From contig MFWN01000022.1 of assembly GCA_001786395.1 (NCBI GenBank), positions 1 through 9,403 of the forward strand: a stretch of DNA of 9,403 nt. Direction: 5' to 3'. This document shows positions 6,316-9,403 of the stretch, one piece after another (positions within the stretch are counted from its first letter, which is position 1; every line of letters begins with the position of its first letter). Source of the DNA: Candidatus Pacearchaeota archaeon RBG_13_36_9 (lineage in GTDB: Archaea > Nanobdellota > Nanobdellia > Pacearchaeales > GW2011-AR1). The notes beneath the pieces were generated by a model. It was given only the letters and a program-made list of their open reading frames with translations, made no database searches and was not told the DNA's origin. The position numbers and the translations under genes were made by a program.

Positions 6316-6711
6316 ATGGAAGAACAAAACAAAGAAAAGAAAATGGAAGCAGAAAATAAAGCTAGCTGTGCTGATAAACAGTGCCCATTTCACGGGCATC
6401 TGAAGCTGAGGGGAAGGAGCTTTAAAGGCTATGTAACAAAGAAATTCCCAAGAAGAGTTGTAATTGAATTTGAAAGAATCATTTTTATTCCAAAATTTGA
6501 AAGGCATATGAAAAAGAAAACCAAGATTCATGCAAGATTGCCTGACTGCATGAAACACTCGATTGAAATAGGGGATTACATTGAAGTCAGGGAGTGCAGG
6601 CCTTTAAGCAAGATAATACATTTTTGCGCCTTCAAGAAGATACGCTCGGTAAATTGCACTGAAAAAAAAATACAGCCTGTTGAAACAAAAGCGAAGGGGG
6701 AGAAAAAATGA
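6316..6711 (+). CDS. rps17: small-subunit ribosomal protein uS17
   Basis: uS17 is an OB-fold protein that binds 16S rRNA early in small-subunit assembly. From the ATG at 6316 the product is 131 residues, with CADKQCPFHGHLKLRGR (18-34), then strands VVIEFERIIFIPKFERH, the KIHARLPDC segment, GDYIEVRECRPLSKIIHF, and a Lys-rich tail. The first 15 or so residues are charged and atypical. I chose this ATG over an in-frame TTG at 6277 that would add 13 Lys-rich residues; AAAGGAGAAAGG at 6291-6302 precedes the ATG. The TTG start would shorten the gap after aIF1 from 47 to 8 bases, so it remains possible. The stop overlaps orf4 by four bases. Confidence 0.93.
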   Translation: MEEQNKEKKMEAENKASCADKQCPFHGHLKLRGRSFKGYVTKKFPRRVVIEFERIIFIPKFERHMKKKTKIHARLPDCMKHSIEIGDYIEVRECRPLSKIIHFCAFKKIRSVNCTEKKIQPVETKAKGEKK

Positions 6712-6944
6712 TAAGCGAAGATCTGAAAATTTATGGTTCATATGTAAGAGTTGCTGAAGCACATTTAGCTTATGATTTGATAAAAGATAAGATGCGAAAA
6801 TGGATAGATAATATTCTGAATATTTTTGAAAATGGAATGGTAGAAAAAGGTAAAGATTATTATGTTGATATTGTGGGAGTCCTAAGAAAAAGAATAGAAA
6901 ATAGATTTAGAGAGATAGACAATCTAGAAGGAGCGTTAAAATGA
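6708..6944 (+). CDS. hypothetical protein orf4, between uS17 and uL14
   Basis: This 78-residue product is not one I can name. It overlaps both neighbours by four bases (ATGA at each junction), with a GGAG five bases before its ATG, so translation looks coupled with uS17 and uL14. The sequence looks all-helical: one helix about 12-41 (SYVRVAEAHLAYDLIKDK, then WIDNILNIF) and another about 51-76 (YVDIVGVLRKRIENRFREI). There are no cysteines, signal peptide or transmembrane segment. It is not the RNase P protein Rnp1, which is a beta-barrel and normally sits before uS17. Function unknown. Confidence 0.75.
   Translation: MISEDLKIYGSYVRVAEAHLAYDLIKDKMRKWIDNILNIFENGMVEKGKDYYVDIVGVLRKRIENRFREIDNLEGALK
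6928..6933 (+). promoter_or_regulatory. Shine-Dalgarno sequence for uL14
   Basis: AAGGAG lies seven bases before the uL14 ATG, within the orf4 coding end. This is one of the best-placed Shine-Dalgarno matches in the window, and it supports the ATG at 6941 as the uL14 start. Confidence 0.55.
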
Positions 6945-7342
6945 AAGCAGTAGCTGCAAGACTGACCTGGGGATTGAATATCGGAAGCAAAGCTATGGCA
7001 GCTGATAACAGCGGAGCGAAAATAGTAAGAATTACAGGAGTTAAAGGCGGAAAAGGAAGAAGAGGAAGGCAGCAGCCAGCTAAACCCGGAGATTGGGTAA
7101 AAGTATCGGTCAGGAAAGGGCTCCTGGAAATGAAAGGGAAAGTTTTTGATGCAGTTCTCATCAGGCAGAAAAAGCCATACCAGAGGGCAAGCGGAGAGAG
7201 AATCGCGTTTCAGGATAATGCAGTAGCGCTATTAAAAGATGAAAAAGGAAACCCAAAAGGCACTCAAATCAAAGGGCCAATGTCTCGGGAAGTGGCTGTA
7301 AAATGGCCCCAATTAGGAAAAATATGCAAATTTATTGTTTAA
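6941..7342 (+). CDS. rpl14: large-subunit ribosomal protein uL14
   Basis: uL14 lies at the subunit interface and contributes to bridges with the small subunit. The 133-residue beta-barrel protein contains MAADNSGAKIVRITGVKGGK (19-38), the basic GRRGRQQPAKPGDWVKVSV region, FDAVLIRQKKPYQRASG (68-84), and FQDNAVALLKDEKGNPKGTQ (89-108) with GPMSREVA following, all typical of the archaeal family. It starts four bases inside the end of orf4 and is followed after a single base by orf5. Confidence 0.97.
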   Translation: MKAVAARLTWGLNIGSKAMAADNSGAKIVRITGVKGGKGRRGRQQPAKPGDWVKVSVRKGLLEMKGKVFDAVLIRQKKPYQRASGERIAFQDNAVALLKDEKGNPKGTQIKGPMSREVAVKWPQLGKICKFIV

Positions 7343-7343
7343 A

Positions 7344-7574
7344 ATGATAGATTCAATAGTAGAATATGATTGTGGAATAGAGGGCTGTGAAATACAAGAG
7401 ATAGCTGTTGCTGAAATGAAAACTCAAAGAGGGTATAGCAAGTTTTTAAGAAGAATCGGTCAAGAAACGTCTGATAGCTTTAAAATATGCCAGAGACTTT
7501 ATCAAAAAGCTAGAGATGCCGCAATTAAACTGGGAGCAGATGTCACTAATTTCCCAAAGAGAATAAGAGTTTAA
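7344..7574 (+). CDS. hypothetical protein orf5, inserted between uL14 and uL24
   Basis: I do not recognise this 76-residue protein. I place the start at the ATG one base after the uL14 stop, rather than at the in-frame TTG at 7335, which would overlap uL14 by eight bases for only three more residues. It has an acidic N terminus with Cys 10 and 15 (DCGIEGCEIQEI), then a largely helical basic part (YSKFLRRIGQ, RLYQKARDAAIKLGADV) and a basic end (FPKRIRV). A third Cys is at 49, so a four-ligand zinc site is not evident. uL24 follows after one base. The tight fit supports expression; function is unknown. Confidence 0.72.
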   Translation: MIDSIVEYDCGIEGCEIQEIAVAEMKTQRGYSKFLRRIGQETSDSFKICQRLYQKARDAAIKLGADVTNFPKRIRV

Positions 7575-7575
7575 A

Positions 7576-8028
7576 ATGAAAAAAAATTTTTCAACAAAGT
7601 GGAAGGCAAGCAGGCAGCCAAGAAAGCAGAGAAAATACAAAGCAAGAGCTCCGATTCACTTGCAACATATGTTTGTTTCTGCTAATCTTTCAAAAGAGCT
7701 AAGAAAAAAATACCATAGAAGGAGCTTTCCATTAAGAAAAGGCGATACTGTAAGGATAATGAGGGGCAGTTTTAAGGGAAAAACCGGAAAAGTGGAGACT
7801 GTAGAAACCAAGAGAGGAAGGACAAGCATAGAGAAGATACAAAAAACCAAGAAAGATGGAACCAAGGTGGAAGTGTTCTTCCATGCCTCCAACCTGCAGA
7901 TTAAAGAAATGGAGCTGGAAGATAAAGCGAGAATAAAGGCGTTTGAGCGAAACATTAAAAAAGAAAGCAAGGAAAAGAAAGAGGGTAAAGACAAAGAAAA
8001 AAATAAAGAAACGAAGGAGAAAAAGTAA
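7576..8028 (+). CDS. rpl24: large-subunit ribosomal protein uL24
   Basis: uL24 initiates large-subunit assembly by binding the 5' part of 23S rRNA and sits near the tunnel exit. The 150-residue product begins with the archaeal basic segment FSTKWKASRQPRKQRKYKA. A KOW motif follows at about 53-79 (RKGDTVRIMRGSFKGKTGKV), then VEVFFHASNLQI. From about residue 120 the protein is a Lys/Glu tail, longer than the usual family end and likely disordered. A GGAG at 8016-8019 in the tail lies ten bases before the eS4 start. Confidence 0.95.
   Translation: MKKNFSTKWKASRQPRKQRKYKARAPIHLQHMFVSANLSKELRKKYHRRSFPLRKGDTVRIMRGSFKGKTGKVETVETKRGRTSIEKIQKTKKDGTKVEVFFHASNLQIKEMELEDKARIKAFERNIKKESKEKKEGKDKEKNKETKEKK
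8015..8019 (+). promoter_or_regulatory. Shine-Dalgarno-like site that supports the eS4 start
   Basis: AGGAG lies ten bases before the ATG at 8030. It favours that ATG over an upstream in-frame ATG at 7943, which would read through the uL24 tail in another frame. Confidence 0.4.
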
Positions 8029-8029
8029 A

Positions 8030-8650
8030 ATGCACTTAAAAAGACAAGAAATAGGGAAGTCGTGGCCAATACCTCGAAAAGGAACAAAATATTTAGTAGT
8101 GGCCAGCCATGAAAAGAAGAACGGAATCCCAATGCTGATTGTCCTAAGAGACATGATGAAATTAGGCAAGAACAGGAAAGAAGTAAAAAAAATGTTAAGC
8201 GAAGGTGTGGTGAGCGTTAATGGCAGAGTTGTAAGAGAAGACAAATTTGCATTGCTTCCATTCGATGCTCTGAGCATAAACAAGAAGACATATAAACTTG
8301 GCTTTTCAGACAAAGGAAAATTCCAGGTAAATGAAGCGGGTAAAGAAGAAATGATTCTCAAGGTACTAGGGAAAAAAATCCTGAAGAACAAAAGGATTCA
8401 GCTGAATCTGCTTTACGGGAAAAATATATTGAGCAATGAAAAAGTAAACGTGGGGGATTCTGTTCTTATAAAAGACAGGAAGATTATTAAGGTTATTCCC
8501 CTCGAAGCTGGAAGAGAAGCCATAGCTTTTGCAGGAAAACATCGGGGCAGAAAGGGGGAAATTAAGAAAGTGCAGGTGGGCGCAGCCCTGTTATCTTCAA
8601 ATGATGAAAAAATAAACATTCCCACCAGGGATTTGATGGCTATAAAATGA
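8030..8650 (+). CDS. rps4e: small-subunit ribosomal protein eS4
   Basis: eS4 is found only in archaea and eukaryotes and binds 16S rRNA in the small-subunit body. The 206-residue product starts with the family-typical MHLKRQEIGKSWPIPRKGTK. An S4 RNA-binding domain covers about 40-90 (NRKEVKKMLSEGVVSVNGRV). A C-terminal KOW-like segment follows at 161-184 (GREAIAFAGKHRGRKGEIKK), ending IPTRDLMAIK. It is somewhat shorter than many archaeal eS4 proteins. The start at 8030 was chosen because it gives this N terminus, lies one base after uL24 and has an upstream AGGAG. The stop overlaps uL5 by four bases. Confidence 0.96.
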   Translation: MHLKRQEIGKSWPIPRKGTKYLVVASHEKKNGIPMLIVLRDMMKLGKNRKEVKKMLSEGVVSVNGRVVREDKFALLPFDALSINKKTYKLGFSDKGKFQVNEAGKEEMILKVLGKKILKNKRIQLNLLYGKNILSNEKVNVGDSVLIKDRKIIKVIPLEAGREAIAFAGKHRGRKGEIKKVQVGAALLSSNDEKINIPTRDLMAIK

Positions 8651-9162
8651 AAGCTAATAAGATGAGAAACATTGAAATAGAAAAGGTCGTCCTAAACGTT
8701 GGCTTGACAGGCGCAGAGCTGGATAAAGGTGTTAAGCTCCTGAGCCTGATTTCCAGCAAGAAAGCTGTGAAAACTAAGTCTAAAAAAAGAATCCCTTCCT
8801 TTGGAATCAGACCTGGCTTGGAAATAGGGGCAATGGTAACAATAAGGGGCAAAGAGTCAGAAGCAATTTTAAGAAGGCTGCTAGCGTCAGTAGGCAACAA
8901 GTTAAAATCCAAGCAGATAAATGAGGAAGACTTCTCTTTTGGAATAGCCGAGTATATTGAGATTCCTGGAATGGAATATCAAAGGGATATAGGAATGATG
9001 GGGCTGAATGTTTCTGTCGTATTCCAAAGAAAAGGGAAAAGAGTGATGCTTAAAAAAATCAAAAGAGGAAAATTCCCACAAAGGCAAAGAACAACCAAAA
9101 AAGAAATAATTGCGTTTTTAAAGGACAAGTTCAATATAGAAATAACGGAGGGCAAAAAATAA
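8647..9162 (+). CDS. rpl5: large-subunit ribosomal protein uL5
   Basis: uL5 binds 5S rRNA in the central protuberance and contacts P-site tRNA. The 171-residue product has IEIEKVVLNVG at the start, KKRIPSFGIRPGLEIGAMVT (47-66), and the conserved FGIAEYIEIPGMEYQRDIGM (98-117) with MGLNVSVVF following. The C-terminal part is basic (RGKFPQRQRTTKKEI) and typical of the archaeal type. The ATG overlaps the eS4 stop. An ATG five codons later (8662) is an alternative start, but the ATGA overlap favours the first. Confidence 0.96.
   Translation: MKANKMRNIEIEKVVLNVGLTGAELDKGVKLLSLISSKKAVKTKSKKRIPSFGIRPGLEIGAMVTIRGKESEAILRRLLASVGNKLKSKQINEEDFSFGIAEYIEIPGMEYQRDIGMMGLNVSVVFQRKGKRVMLKKIKRGKFPQRQRTTKKEIIAFLKDKFNIEITEGKK
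9147..9152 (+). promoter_or_regulatory. Shine-Dalgarno sequence for uS14
   Basis: GGAGGG lies eleven bases before the ATG at 9164, in the last codons of uL5. It supports the longer uS14 start rather than the internal ATG at 9221. Confidence 0.5.
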
Positions 9163-9163
9163 G

Positions 9164-9394
9164 ATGACCGCAAGCGATTGGAGAAAATTACTGAAGCAGC
9201 TGAAAAACAAGCCTGCAGTCATGCAGAGATTTTTAAAGTATTGCAGGCCCAAAGAAAGAAAATTTGGAATAGCTGCTAAAAAATGCGAAAGATGCGGAAG
9301 ATTTGGCGCTCACTTGAATCAGTACGACCTGCATTTGTGCAGGCAGTGTTTTCGTGAAATGGCGGTGGAATTGGGTTTTAAAAAATACAGCTAG
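9164..9394 (+). CDS. rps14: small-subunit ribosomal protein uS14, zinc-binding type
   Basis: uS14 lies in the 30S head and in this form holds one zinc ion. The 76-residue product has CERC (Cys 41, 44) and CRQC (Cys 59, 62) with GRFGAHLNQYDLHL between them and ends FREMAVELGFKKYS, matching the family. About 20 extra residues precede the usual short archaeal uS14. The GGAGGG before 9164 and the one-base gap after uL5 favour the long form; starting at the ATG at 9221 would give a 57-residue protein nearer the usual size. Confidence 0.94.
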   Translation: MTASDWRKLLKQLKNKPAVMQRFLKYCRPKERKFGIAAKKCERCGRFGAHLNQYDLHLCRQCFREMAVELGFKKYS

Positions 9395-9397
9395 AAA

Positions 9398-9403
9398 ATG
9401 AGC
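9398..9403 (+). CDS. start of the next gene, probably uS8, cut by the window edge
   Basis: ATGAGC begins three bases after the uS14 stop and runs off the end. In archaeal ribosomal operons uS8 follows uS14, so uS8 is likely. Only two codons are visible, so the identity is inferred from gene order alone. Confidence 0.4.

Noticed and set aside
7335..7343. TTG start for orf5
   Set aside because: It adds only three residues and overlaps uL14 by eight bases. The ATG at 7344 fits the one-base spacing seen at many junctions here.
7943..8029. Possible longer eS4 beginning at an ATG inside uL24
   Set aside because: The added 29 residues are Lys/Arg-rich read-through of the uL24 tail in another frame. 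The ATG at 8030 gives the family-typical MHLKRQEIGKSW start one base after uL24.
7732..8391. 219-residue reverse-strand ORF opposite uL24 and eS4
   Set aside because: It is a complement of Lys-rich coding, hydrophobic by composition, and spans two well-recognised genes.
1..9403. CRISPR array, transposase, integrase or phage genes
   Set aside because: No repeat-spacer pattern and no such coding sequences are present. The only repeats seen are the short ones in the leader.

Overview
The window is part of an archaeal ribosomal-protein super-operon (the S10/spc-type cluster), read entirely on the + strand. The gene order is uL3-uL4-uL23-[orf1]-uL2-[orf2]-uS19-uL22-uS3-[orf3]-uL29-aIF1-uS17-[orf4]-uL14-[orf5]-uL24-eS4-uL5-uS14-(uS8 start at the edge). 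eS4, an archaeal-type aIF1 with an N-terminal Cys cluster, zinc-type uS14 and the archaeal sequence signatures of uL3, uS17 and uS19 place it firmly in Archaea. AT-rich, AAA/AGA/AGG-rich coding, small proteins with lysine/glutamate-rich tails, very tight packing and many unknown small ORFs fit a small-genome archaeon of the DPANN group, such as the Woesearchaeota/Pacearchaeota. That placement is an inference, not demonstrated here.

Bases 1-251 are the non-coding leader before uL3. They contain a perfect 17-nt palindrome with a second copy of its half-site, a small hairpin, a TATA-like element, and a perfect 15-bp inverted repeat whose arms flank that element. This is the only stretch over 50 bases without a gene. 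From 252 to the end the genes either overlap by 4 bases (ATGA) or are separated by 0-4 bases. The exceptions are a 30-base gap before uL22 and a gap before uS17 that depends on its start. The whole block is probably one polycistronic unit.

The most interesting feature is five small unrecognised genes (131, 120, 114, 78 and 76 aa) inserted between otherwise conventionally ordered ribosomal genes. They keep the frame-tight spacing of the operon. orf1 and orf2, on either side of uL2, share a motif (SLEE-hydrophobic-x-x-M/L-x-x-G-D followed by a beta-strand-like segment) and may be diverged members of one family. The gene for RNase P protein Rnp1/p29, often found next to aIF1 and uS17 in archaea, is not present.

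Functionally the recognised genes supply large-subunit proteins around the peptidyl-transferase centre and exit tunnel (uL2, uL3, uL4, uL22, uL23, uL24, uL29), the 5S RNA-binding uL5, uL14 at the subunit interface, small-subunit proteins (uS3, uS14, uS17, uS19, eS4) and the start-codon fidelity factor aIF1. Co-transcription of the unknown ORFs suggests, but does not prove, a role in translation or ribosome assembly.
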